From positions 773,460-837,459 of the forward strand of contig SMMW01000645.1 in the NCBI GenBank assembly GCA_004794655.1: 64,000 nt of DNA. Direction: 5' to 3'. The translations under genes and the position numbers were made by a program. The notes below the pieces were generated by a model that was not told the origin of the DNA, searched no databases, and saw nothing but the letters and a program-made list of their open reading frames with translations. Shown piece by piece: positions 33,946 to 45,845 of this stretch (its first letter is position 1; each line of letters starts with the position of its first letter). This DNA comes from Marisa cornuarietis (lineage: Eukaryota > Mollusca > Gastropoda > Architaenioglossa > Ampullariidae).

Positions 33946-36900
33946 AACCCAAATCTGATGGAGATCTGTAATGAACTTAGCCCATGCAGTTATTTGAAAA
34001 TAGTTTTGCACTCAAGTTGGCCGTTAACCATGTCAGTATCTGATTCTCTTATCAGTCGACGAAAGTTTATCTTTGCTTTCGTGTTGTCTGTTAGCCTGTT
34101 ATAATGTTTAGCTGCCTGCTTGAACAGTGTCAAAGAATTCGAAATAATGCTGCTTGCGCTACTGTGTGAAAGCGTCAAGTGAAACCTTCTATGCCGGTTC
34201 TACCGGAGCTACACTAGTTGCTCACACAACGACACAAGCGTTGACTAAGCGACCGCCACACTTTTACCACGGACATGTATAGGTGGATTGCTGTCTGTCT
34301 GCCGAGACCAACGCTGAGCCTCTTGCGAAGTTCTCCGCTGTTAGTCTCGGCGAGCCTTAACAATGAATGTGAATAAACCGGAAGCTATATCGTCCAAAGC
34401 TTCGTTCTAGTAGTTAAACTGAAACGTGACTAAACCGGAAGCTATATCGTAACCAGCCTCGTTCTATGACTTCACTGAAAAAAATCGTCTGCAAGCAGTC
34501 CAGTAATACAAGTCCCTACGTGCTTTTACAGCCCCTACTGCTGACGCCCTACCAGCCTACGTCAGCGTGTGTATCGGAGCCTCTTGGCGCTTTGTCAAGC
34601 ACACACACACACACACATGCACATTTTCGTGATTTCCCAATGACAATGTAAGTAAGCCAGTGAGCAAGATCAATCTTTTATCTTGATGATTTTTTTTTAA
34701 TCCTAAGTGTCGTCTTTTTTGTCTTTGTGGAAAGACGTTTTACTTATTTTAACATAATTGTTTTAAAAGACTAATTATATAATGGCCTTGAGAAGTCAGC
34801 TCTTGCTGGAGAGAAATGGTACACATTTTGGAGGAACAAGTCCAAACATGTCGTTTCGGTTTACTGGATGTCAGACAAAGAGCGTTCATTTTGATAGGTG
34901 GCACAAACAGTTGAGGAGTGCTTTCTTTTACGATTAGATGTCGGCATCCGGTCAATAACATTTGTGTGAGTGTAAATAAGTTAGTATTACTGGAGCCTCA
35001 CGATCGACGCTCCATTCAGCTTATTCCACAAAGTTCTATTTCAAACAGTTTAGAACTTAAAAAAATATCCTCAAGCAAACCTGAGTGTAACTGGCATATA
35101 CATGTACTAACTCCTTTGGTCAATAGCCAATTTGTCAATGGTCAACGAGTCAAAGCAAATCTTCAGCTATTCTTATTTGTTAATATACATTCCGGATTAC
35201 ATTTTTAGACAAAAATATATTACATGCATACTTAACGTTTAGTACTTGTATAAATACTTACCATTTAAGATTTCTGTACGATCCTCTTAATTCTTTAGCA
35301 AGTTAGCTCCTGTTGTGACGACAGCTCCAGTGAGTGTTACGGAAGAATCCCGAAGGCAGACAGTGTAATCATACCAGATGAAAATAATGTGACATCGTTA
35401 AGTCTGTGAAGTGACACAGGGAACACTCTCATCAGTATCAGCATAAATTTAAGGCGCGTTTTAATTGCTACTTTAATTATTTAATTACTACTCAAAGCGA
35501 AAACAAAACTGCACCAGTACAAAATGAAAGCGTATGTTGAAGCTTATAAATTTTTACTTACAACTGCGGTGCTCCGACCTGTTTTGTCACTTAAACACCA
35601 CACATTATTTATTCCAGGATACCATTACATATAGACTTTATGAGCACGAGCGGACATATATATGTTGCATGTTTTAACGGCCGGGTTTCCGAGTATTCAA
35701 AACCGAAAGTATGATACAGCTTTTGTGCTTCTTAATATAGAAATGACGTAATCTTAAATAAAATTCTTGAAAGAAACTTATCTGATTCATACTTCTCTTG
35801 CTGTCAAAACAATTTATTTGAACAATATTGTTGTTTAAGATGCAGTATTTTTTTTTCATTATTTAAACGAGGATTGTATTTTAACCCCTCAAACAACAGC
35901 GTACAGAAAATCTTTTTAATTCGGGAGTCGAGATATAATGAGTTTAAACGACTCTCACAAAGGGACAAGGTGCTATATAAATAGGAAACATGCAGTTATG
36001 CTGAACACGCCTCTGAACGGTCAAACCTCGACTTACGGTCAAACCATAATACATTGTACACTTCGTAGTGAAACGGGTTCTAAAAATTACTGAATATAAA
36101 AATCAAAATTTCCTTGCTTGAAATTCAGGCGTGACAATTAAGGCGCAGCTACCACACAAACGGAACCGATGAGGGATGATTTTGCTTCTTATTTATTTAT
36201 TTATTTATTTTGCTTGAGACTATTATTTTAACACTCGATCAGCCTTGCTGGTGATGAGCTAGAGCAGGAAAGTAATTCATGTTTGGAAGGGACGTCACCA
36301 CGTCACTGTTTTCCGCTTTTATCCTTGAGAATAGCTTCCCTTTACGGATAAATATGGTTGGAGGACGTTGTCGACACTAAGTCTCATCGCTTTTCCTTAC
36401 ACATAGGCGCTCGCAAACTAAGCAGATTGAAGAGTTTCAAAGGTAATAGAAATGTATTGACATCATGTTGTTCTTATTCGCTATTTAGGCATAGTGTGTC
36501 ATCAATCAATAAAACAGGTGTAACTATTGTCACAGACTACAGAGCACAGATTAGCATGGCAGTATCAACTAGTACTCCATCGGTATTAGCACATGTAATT
36601 AATATTACTGTTGCGTATGTAGTACTAATATTTATTACAGCCTACGACGTGCTGTACTCAGTTACTTCATAATGTCTCAACAAATGAAAAGGGACTTCTC
36701 ATTTCTGTAAATAGTATAGCATTCATTTGCAGCACTCTGTTCACTTTTTTATTTGCGTCGATGTTAAATTTTAACTTTTTGTCGTTTTCTTTGCTCTTTT
36801 CTTCAGAAGATTCAAAGGAGCAATTTTACATTGTGAGTGCTCATCACGCATTGACATAGATGCCATACACCCTAAAAATAAACCCTGGCCCTAAACGCTA

Positions 36901-36990
36901 ACCCTTATTTCTATCTGATCTTTACAAAGTGTTATTGCCTTCTAAGCCCTCCCCAAGTAAAGCTTTGCCGAGTAGGCACTAGTGGCAGAT
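33946..36990. other. Non-coding stretch; holds start of duplication block B copy 2
   Basis: 34350-34470 has a 60-bp imperfect direct repeat (TAAACCGGAAGCTATATCGT twice). From about 35265 it matches 4150-5380. No gene recognised. Confidence 0.6.
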
Positions 36991-37560
36991 GGTTTGCTAC
37001 TTAGTCTGCTGTGAAAGTATGTTGTATGTTGGAATTGCCCTTGGGGATAAATAAAGTGGTATTGTATTGTATTGTATCTTGTCACACTGTTATTTTTGAC
37101 TATTTTCTTTCCATTTCTCCAGAATCCACTTCAATGGCATCAGTACTGAGACAGCTGACGGGTGCCCTGTGCTCAAGAATTATCCAGACCTTTGCATTAC
37201 AAAAGTCTCCAATCAGTCAAAAATGCTTATCATCACGTCTTTCGAATAACACCATCTCATCTGCTAGCACTGCCAGGTTTTTCTCATCTTGTTTTGGTCA
37301 GATAATAAGAGCATCTCAACTTTTCCAACCATTCACAGCAAGTCAACTGTTTCAAACAACTAAGCATGTTCCCGTGACTGTGACCCAAGTCAGAAACTAC
37401 AAAGTGCGACAAGTGCTGAAGAAAAGATGCAAGTCTTGCTACTTCGTGCGACGACAAAACAGAATGTTTGTAGAATGCAAGGCAAAACCTCGACACAAGC
37501 AGATGCAACTGATAAGTAAGAGAAAACTGTGGCGTGAAGATTATTCTGAAGGAAACATTG
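35265..37560. repeat. Segmental duplication block B, copy 2
   Basis: Partner of 4150-5380, running into the MRPL36 exon. Copy 1 keeps only 38 bases of that exon, so most of the gene was deleted there. Confidence 0.78.
37010..37078 (+). mobile_element. Probable LINE/SINE 3' end
   Basis: GGAATTGCCCTTGGGGATAA then ATAAAGT and a GTATT(GTATT)n tail. The similar motif TTGCCCACTGGGACAAATAA with a (TCATTG)n tail is at 49010-49056. Such ends are common to non-LTR elements with short repeat tails. It sits just upstream of the MRPL36 coding exon. Confidence 0.5.
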
Positions 37561-37667
37561 TTAAAGCCATTCACTGGAATCTAAACGAAAAGCGCTTTTA
37601 TAAGATGGGTGATAATGAATTTGCTCGTTATAACTGGCTCAAAGGAAAAATAGGAGTAACAGTTTAA
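37134..37667 (+). CDS. MRPL36: MRPL36: mitochondrial ribosomal protein bL36m
   Basis: The 177-residue product is the mitochondrial large-subunit protein bL36m, a small zinc-binding protein in the ribosomal core. The first 100 or so residues are rich in Ser, Arg and Lys and poor in acids, as expected of a mitochondrial targeting presequence (MASVLRQLTGALCSRI). The bL36 domain follows: YKVRQVLKKRCKSCYFVRR, then VECKAKPRHKQMQ, with the Cys-x2-Cys, Cys and His zinc ligands all present. Unusually, about 52 residues follow the domain (KLWREDYSEGNIVKAIHWNL, then a Lys/Tyr-rich end), where bL36 normally stops. The ATG at 37134 lies 12 bases after a good acceptor (TTTCTCCAG), so a 5' UTR exon upstream is likely. 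A polyadenylation signal AATAAA is at 37925. A remnant of a second copy is at 5341-5378. Confidence 0.85.
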   Translation: MASVLRQLTGALCSRIIQTFALQKSPISQKCLSSRLSNNTISSASTARFFSSCFGQIIRASQLFQPFTASQLFQTTKHVPVTVTQVRNYKVRQVLKKRCKSCYFVRRQNRMFVECKAKPRHKQMQLISKRKLWREDYSEGNIVKAIHWNLNEKRFYKMGDNEFARYNWLKGKIGVTV

Positions 37668-39403
37668 ATAAGACTTTCTGGACATGAGACCAAGAGACAC
37701 TATGAACCATGCAGAATCTGTACAGATTGTAAATGATATGGGAAACTGTGACAAATTTAGGTAAATAATGGTTAATTTTTAAAGTAATTGGCTTCCCTGT
37801 TTTCTGTCACAGTGATCAGGCTTACTGCTTGAGACTGCTCTAAAGTTATTGCCCAATGCTGTGTATCCAATATGATTTTAATTTTCTTTGATTAGTCCTC
37901 ATCCAGATTTCCAATTTTTCATGGAATAAATAATGTTTGATTTCAACATTATTTTGAAACTTAATGAGTGAGAGCAGAAAATATATATTTTTTGTTTTTG
38001 TGACCTGTCATTTACTACTGACACATTGAACAAGCAGTACATGTTGCTGATTGCTAGTGTTCCTTACCTCAGTTCAAGTAAAGAAATAAATGATCAACCT
38101 GAAAGCATATGATTCTTTTTGAAAATAATGTTAAGCTAGATATTGATTCCTGCACTGACTGAACAAGAGGCATAGTACAGCTACACTTTAGAAAGGTCAG
38201 GTCTAAGTTTAACTGATCCTGAAAAAATGCAATATCACTTTCATCTAGTTCATTCAAGGCAGTTAATTTACAGCACACAAATCTAGGCCCCCACTCCACT
38301 CTGTTCCATCTGCTCAGCTCCACTCCCTTCAGTTCAATGCAATCCTACTGAATACCTCTGTTCAAGAACCTAATTTCCATAAGGTCCTCTCTGCTTCCTA
38401 GATAAGCATGGCATCACACATCTTTGTGTCATGCTTTTGTACCAAATAACATTGGTAGTAAATAATGATAATGTGCCAAGTTTGAAACATCAAACATAGA
38501 TGTCACTGGATTGCAACTAAAATTTTGCTGTCTAAACTGGAAATTCACTTAAAACTTCCTTAGCAAACTGTTCAAACAAGAGTAAGATACCGAAGATGAT
38601 TCATACATTCACTTCCTGGTTGAAGTAGAAAATCAGACTATGACAACGAATCGATTAAAAATTATTTAAATAACTTTATTTACAAAGTTTACACTAAAGA
38701 ATGATTTAAGAAATGACAACATAGACCAATGAAATACAATATACAACTATTCCTTAAGAGGCAGACAAAACAAACCTCAGTAAATATACTAAATAGCCAG
38801 TTTGTATTGCAAATTGTAAAAATTGACAAATATTTATTAATATTACCAGAAGAATCAATGGCACTTCATATTTGTTAATATTTCTAAAACTTTGGTAATG
38901 TTCTCAGAAAGTCATGTAGTACTAGCCCCTTGTCCATATTTTATAAACTTGTTTAGAATGTATTAAACATAGAATGCTTTCAGAATCAATAATTACCATT
39001 AATTGATTTTATTATTGCACCACCATCCAATTAAAGTACCATGTAGCTGACTTCATATTCATATAAAGTAAAATTATTATTAAAATGAATAAGGGAATAA
39101 AATATTCCTTAATATTTTCATTTTGAAGATACTTTTGAGAAACAGCTGCTGATAAAATGACAAATCAAACTAGAGATGTTGTTTGTGCACGTTATAAGGT
39201 AAAACTCCAAAAGAATACAAAGGAATATATGAAACAATAATGCATTTCGGGCTTTCACTGTACCTACCCTTTTTGACAATAACCCTATATCGTGTAGATT
39301 CAGGGAATAAATGTGCACCAAGAGTGGTTGCTCCTGCCTTATGTTGGGCAGGTAAGACTTGGGATGATGTCTGGAGAAGATATATAATTAGCAAAATGGT
39401 TTC
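37668..39403. other. Intergenic stretch between MRPL36 and the SLC7 gene
   Basis: AT-rich, without recognisable genes or elements. From about 38800 it begins to match the 3' flank of the distal SLC7 copy (from about 52890). It holds the 3' UTRs of two convergent genes. Confidence 0.6.
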
Positions 39404-42400
39404 TTAATCTTCATGATAATCTGTTGGTGATACCTCCAGCAGCAGCTGTGACCAGATAGTAAATTTATCTGTGGAAGGAAAATGTAAGGCATTAAAAAAA
39501 CATGAGCCTGACTGTAGCATTTTTCATTCTGCATTACTTTATTTTTCCTGGATTCTTCTGATATTGTGAAACATACATCAAAGAAAAAGCATCTAGTGCA
39601 TTTACAACTGAACACTATTTATAGAAGTCGCTGAAAAGTCATTCTTTTATGATATGAAAGATACTCACCTGTGCCTGGAAATTTCAGCTTGAAATGCACA
39701 AAAGGAAAGTAAAACACAAGTCCTCCAATCAGAAACAGGAAGGCATAAAGAAACTCGATTTGTGGGGACTCAACAATGGGAGCGATAACCAAATATATGG
39801 ACACCACTGTCATAACAATGGGTATGATAATTGGCACCTGTGAATGAAGCAAAAGTTTGTCTTTAATGCATTTTTTCAGTTTTTTTCTTTATTTTTATTA
39901 CTGTTTTTATGTGCACACATTGACTGTTATGTATACAGTTTCAATTCCTTTCATACCAGAAATGAAAATGTATTATTTATATTAGGAAAATTATAAAACA
40001 AAACAAGTTTTTTATGCAATGAAAACTGTCAACCCAAAACATGATCGAATTTACATTTAATCTCTTATTTTTCTTAATTTAATCTCTTATTTTTCTTATC
40101 TTAGTTTTCATCCAAACATCTAACAAATCCTATTGATCATTATGGCTTCTAATACATACCATACAGGGTGAGGCCTGTTTCATCTTGAATCGCAGTATGA
40201 CAACAGCCAAGAAATTAAGGCCATAGAATAACCAGGTAACAAAGGAAAGGAAGTCAATTAGACTGGATATATCGCCAGCAGCTATCATCAAAAGTGCCAC
40301 AACAATCTGAAAGGCATATACTCAAATATCATTAACAGCTAGTAAAATAGTTTTTGAATATGCCATGAATATTTTATAATATTTTGACAAATATCTTCAT
40401 TATTATTGAACAGAAACTGTTTATTTGCCCAATAAACAGGACTTCTCTCATCATTCCCAAAAATTAACATAAGGCTTGCCTGAAGTTCCCTGCATTTCTG
40501 AACTTTTTACGTGTTTCTTTGCTTGGAAGTCAAGTGTCAAAATTTCATTAATTCTAGTAATTGCAATTAATGGTAACAGGCCCATAAACTTAAATTTCTT
40601 GTGGAAACTTTTTTAATAAACAGAGATAATGATTTGCACTTAGATCACCTTAAATGGGTAGGGACGTGCACCATATAAATGCATATTATTATTATTTTGA
40701 TAACTCTTACAGTGAAAATCATGGATGTCAGTGGTGTCCGCTGCTTGATGTGGATATAAGACAAGAATGAAGGTAAATTGCTGTCCCTAGCTGCAGCAAA
40801 TATTGTCCTGTTTTAAATATGTTTTGCAATGTTTTATTTATATACATATATAGTCACAAACATGCAGTTATTATAATAATAAAAGAACACTCATATAGCA
40901 CATTTCCTGACAGGGTAGCAAGCTCAATGTCTTCACAATGGACAATAACGACACAAAAGACATTTAAACATGAGAATTAAGATGAAATAGTTTTGTGGAA
41001 TGAAAGGACAATGGAAGCCCAACACCTATGTGCTTTCACATTTTGAGATGTCATATTTACTTAGCTCTGATCTGTACTCCATAAAAGCAGTGATGACACC
41101 AGGTGACAGGTGCAGTAATTACTCAGTCTAACACCAGATGTTATTTCTGTTTGATGCTATACACCAGTAAGCACAGGAATTGGCTTTTGAACCCTGGGGT
41201 GTTTCTGTGAAACTGTGTTTTCTGTTTGTGGGTTGTATAATTCAGATCTCCGTGATCAACTTTATAGTATGCTACCTTCACTCCAGGAAGAAATATTAAG
41301 AAACAGTGTTATCAAGCAGAAAAGTTTCTAAAAGTATAAATTTTCTGGACTATGACAGTCTGGTAACATAATCTGATATGTTTTGTAACACACCTGCTTC
41401 CTGTAAATGCAATGCCGTTAGAAGACCCAAAGGTGGATATGATGACACTAAGGGGCATGAGAATGGCAGCACTCTTTAATACTCTTTTTCCCCAGAGCTA
41501 CAAGAGAAAAAATGTAGGGAAAATGTGCAACTCTTTCATGTTAACGTATCAGACATAGAAAACAGCTAAAAAAGGGGTTTAGCACAAATGTGTAAATGGA
41601 AAGGAGATCTAGGTATTTTGTAATATTAATAACCTTAATGCAGCTTTCATTTTTTTTCTTTTTATGTATTTATTATTTTGAGAACAATTACATACCGATT
41701 TTTGTCTTTTTTGAACAACAGCAAATTAAACTTTTTGTGAAATTTCTGAAACAAATGTTTTTAATTATTCAAGACGAAAAAATACTGTATAATATTATTC
41801 TGTTTCATGAGCCTGTTTCATAATATATAATGGAGGCTGTTATAGCTGAAGTGAGCTTATATTTTCTTGAGATGTCAGTTAACTGTATCAATCTTATAAG
41901 AAAAATGTAATCATAAAATGCACTAGGTGTGAAGGATTGTCTGATTTTAAATGCAAGTTGTCTCCACTTACATATCTACTATAAATTACAGAATAACTAA
42001 CCATAGCAACTGCATCAGATTCCAGCAATTCTGTTGATGTCATGACAGTCAGGTAGGACACATTGGTCAGTGTGTAGAGAAGGATTACTATCAGAATTGC
42101 AGCAATACTGGCACGTGGAAGATTTCTGGGTGGGCAGCAAACCAATGAAACTTTCACAAAGAAGGATTATTCTGCTGCTGTTGCAAACGTTCTTTTGTAC
42201 ATAACAAAACATATGCTTTATTTCAGTAAATTTTTTTAGTGCAGATTCTTATCTGGGTAATTTTGCAAGTCTTCAAATATGACAACCAGGCACTAGTTAC
42301 TGACATTAAGTGATTCAGCTGTTCTTTGAAACAAACCTGGCCTGCCACTTTCAGAAAAGTGGGATGCAAACTTTGTAAGAATCTATTAAATTTAAAAACA

Positions 42401-45400
42401 AAAATGTGGGAGAAAAAGTTTATGCTTTCTTTTTAAAACAGTTTTACGGTGGAAAATGTGCAAGAGAAACTTAAAACAGTATTGTGCTGTAATTCTATTT
42501 AATTTTTTGAAGAAATAACTTAAAATTTGTACTCACTTTGCAGGATCTTTCACCTCTTCAATTACATAGTTCAGGTTTTGCCTGCATGATAATTTGACAA
42601 TATAAACATTTTAAATGATTTTTGTTGTGAAATGTCCTACTCAGTTTCAACATCCAGCCTAAGTTTCCCAAAATCAAGTTCTGGCGACTAAAATATTTAG
42701 ATTTCCCAGTGACAAATTTACATCTTCAAGACCTCTTTGCAAATTGTCTTTACATGATCTAGATCAGTCTTGTCTGACTTACTCTTGTTTCTAAGTGATG
42801 GGAACGGCTGACATGTGCACATGCACAGACCTACTTTTAATTTTATTAGATTAAGGGTGAATGCTACTCACATATTATTTTTCTTTTATTAAAAGAAAGT
42901 TAATAATAAAGACATTACCATCCATCATAGGCCCAAAGAGCACTATAAAAAGCCAGAGCAATTTGAGATGGAGAATCCGTAGAACCACTGAATCCTGTTT
43001 TGAGGTTTTCTGTCTTGCCTGGTCAAAAAAATATGGGTTTTAGAGCAGTTAATTTAGTAACATTTATCAAACACATTTCATGAGAATTAAATGACACTTG
43101 TTAAATGGCACTTTTTCCTTTTTAGTTGAAAGGCTAGTAAATGATGACAATTCAGACCACAGTAATGAAAACAATCCCTTTGTTACTTGAGTTCACAAGC
43201 TGTTATTTCATACACAGACCGCCCCCCCCAATCACACACACAAACACACACACACACACACACATATGCACACATACAGATAATCTACCATAGAAGAGGT
43301 CATTGAACTGATGAGCCAGATGACTACTACTAGGATATTAACATGACCAGTGTATGCTAGAACAGGTTTCAGTGGAGGCTATCAAACAGTCACAGCAGCT
43401 AGATCATCTTGATCCAGAAGACATATGTTCAACAACCATGTCAAGCTTTAGAATAACTAATAAATATAATAGACCTGATAGGCAGAGACAGTGGTTGTTT
43501 TTGGTTGTGACTACTGAACACAAAAATTGCAGCATGAACAGTTCCATTTCTGCATATACAGATACATGACAAGCAGCAAATACCCTCAAAAAGCATGACG
43601 ATTCCTCCAACCAGGATAATAACTAGAGCTGTTACTTTCATGACTGTAGTCAGAACCTGAACCTGTGCTGCCAGCTTTACACTGTAAGAGTTCACAATTT
43701 CACCAGCACTGCAAAAAAAATAGCTTGTATGTCACTCCGGCATATTAAGGTAATACAATGCAAATTGTTCATGTTTAGTTTTCCAACAATCACATCTTAA
43801 AAGTGATGCAAAAAATTCAAAATGCTGTATATTATATGTGTAATATAGATTTTTCTTGTATATACTCATGGACGAAGTTCTCTGATGCATACCTTTATGA
43901 ACTGTAGTGTGTCAGTATATGCACATATCATATTGAAGGGTAGTTATCATTTCTTATACTCCTACAGTCGAAATCGCTGCTGAGCCCTCACAGTGACAAC
44001 ATCAAAGGCACAGATGTGATTGCTGTTAAAAAATGTTGTCCTTACCTACTGCAGCAGCAGCAATCATCTTCTTTAATGCTTCAGTGTTGACACATGCACT
44101 AAGAAGGGTCACCACATACTCTGCCAAGGTCAAGGTCATGATGGCTATGGATGAAGTTCTCACTGCAAGAACAGAGACCCACATGAACTCGAAGGCGACC
44201 ATGTTGCCCAGTGCTGCCCTCATGTAGGCGTATTCCCCGCCAGATTTCTGGATCAAGGTGCCCAGCTCTATGTAGCACAGTCCTCCTGCACACCAGTGGT
44301 CACAGACTTTACTACATGCGGATTGTACCTAGTAGTCAGTTCCACCTATAAGGTCTCTGAGTAGGTTAAATGTCATTAAAAAAAAAGCATCGGAATACAA
44401 TAACCAGCAAAATGTAGCCCCTTTTTGTACTTGTACTCCTAGAGTTTTCAAACCCCTCTGGCAATATAATGAAAGGATATATTTCTGTCTGGTCTTTTTA
44501 TGTTTACAAGAAGGCTTTCCCGAGGTGTAGAAGCATGTATAGTCTGTCAGCAATAGAATTCTATGTAAACGATGCAGTCTGGCTTCAGGAGCAGAAGTCA
44601 CCACCGGGTGTACGTCGTTTTAAAGTGATAGTAAGAAGTTTCCCCGGGACAAAATAGCTAGGAAGCATGAATTAAAGTGTCTTACTTCCCAAGTTATAAA
44701 GTAGTGTCCAGACCTTGCTGACTCTCTATAACTACAGATCCAGGGGTAAAACATCATTGGTTGGATCTGGACACCGCTGTATAACAAGAAACAAGACGCT
44801 TGTCTTTGAGTTTCCCATATTGCCGCAGGGCAACGACTTACCCTCCTTCATAACTACGACCAAGGAAGGCCAAACCCTTTCGGCTGCATCTGACAAGCTG
44901 GGGCGCCATAGTTATCAAGCGAGAGTAAGTCGTTTCGCTATCGCAAAATGTGGAGTTTAAGGAAAAATGTTTTCTTTTCAAAACTATAAAGCAGTGTCCA
45001 GACCCTGCTGATACTAATTTATGTTTCTTAACCTCAAGACATCTTTGCCTTTGCTTTATCACTACGGATCTTGGGTTAAAACAACATCTACGGGGTTGTG
45101 GACACCGCTTTACATCTTCAGAAACAAGACGATTGTCCTATAAATTCTCCAAACTGTCTCTAGGCAACGACTTACCCTCGCTTCATAACTACGGCTGCTG
45201 AACAGAAGTTGTTTCGTAGCGATTTCTCTACTTTCTTCAAAGCTGAACGACATACGAAACGACTCACCAAGGAGGCCGACGACACCAGCACCAACCCATA
45301 CAACAAGGCTGAGCGCCACGGACCCTGTTCTCTGCAGCACGCCCTTGGGCGACACGAAAATTCCTGAACCTGAGTCACGAAATTTCTTTACATTTATCAG

Positions 45401-45845
45401 TTAATAAACGTGATATTATCAGATATATAACTAACAGATGCTGACGTCTGATAAACAGTAGTTGATCCACTCCTCTCCCTTTAGACTATGATAGTTCTTA
45501 TAAAACAGTTTGATTCTGATCATCCAAAGATAATCTATAAGACATGTACATGATTTATTTGCATTGTTTCTACATACGAACAAGTTGAGCTCGTGTTTTT
45601 AACACAAGTTGTGTAAAGTCGTATCTCTTTATATTTATATATATATATAACAAACTGCTGCAGGAGGTTTTCCCCGACGTACCAACAATGGTGCCGATGA
45701 TAATTGCTATACTGCCGATGAACCCCAGCTCTCTTTTCATTTCAAAACTCGGCTTTATTACAATAACTTCGTCTGAGCGGGTCTGTCCGCTCTCTGCATC
45801 TTTAGCCTTGTTTGAGGTGGGCGGATTGGATTCTGGCATGTCCAT
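39404..45845 (-). CDS. SLC7-type amino-acid transporter, proximal copy (possibly inactivated)
   Basis: Coding exons in order: 45845-45683, 45369-45268, 44285-44046, 43708-43584, 43018-42919, 42581-42537, 42125-42002, 41497-41394, 40807-40711, 40306-40160, 39837-39669, 39468-39404. The product is a 12-TM light-chain (L-type/b0,+ group) transporter. Visible: [16 protein letters not shown] (TM1 substrate loop), [28 protein letters not shown] with the loop Cys that would bond an SLC3 heavy chain, [48 protein letters not shown], and the end SPTDYHED. Start chosen at ATGGACATG just after an acceptor shared by both copies. Exon 4 is 125 bp against 126 in the distal copy: one base is missing near 43695, giving a TGA six codons into the exon. 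Exon 10 carries a 12-bp inversion at 40158-40169. Either a pseudogene or a base-calling error in exon 4. Confidence 0.82.
40158..40169. other. 12-bp micro-inversion relative to the distal SLC7 copy
   Basis: ACCATACAGGGT here; the distal copy has its exact reverse complement, ACCCTGTATGGT, at 55608-55619, with the surrounding sequence aligned in the same direction. It spans the exon 10 donor. The conserved ArgProTyrArg ending becomes ProCysMet, one codon is lost, and the donor changes from GTGATC to the stronger GTATGT. The frame into exon 11 is kept. Confidence 0.8.
44693..45114. repeat. Tandem pair of small inverted-repeat elements
   Basis: Two units (44693-44785 and about 44984-45114) each start TATAAAGYRGTGTCCAGACC and end with its inverse (GGACACCGCTKTA). 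Flanking sequence (GGCAACGACTTACCCTC) is also repeated, so a roughly 290-bp segment was duplicated in tandem. It lies in the intron between exons 2 and 3 of the proximal SLC7 gene. The same intron of the distal copy keeps only a trace. Confidence 0.65.
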
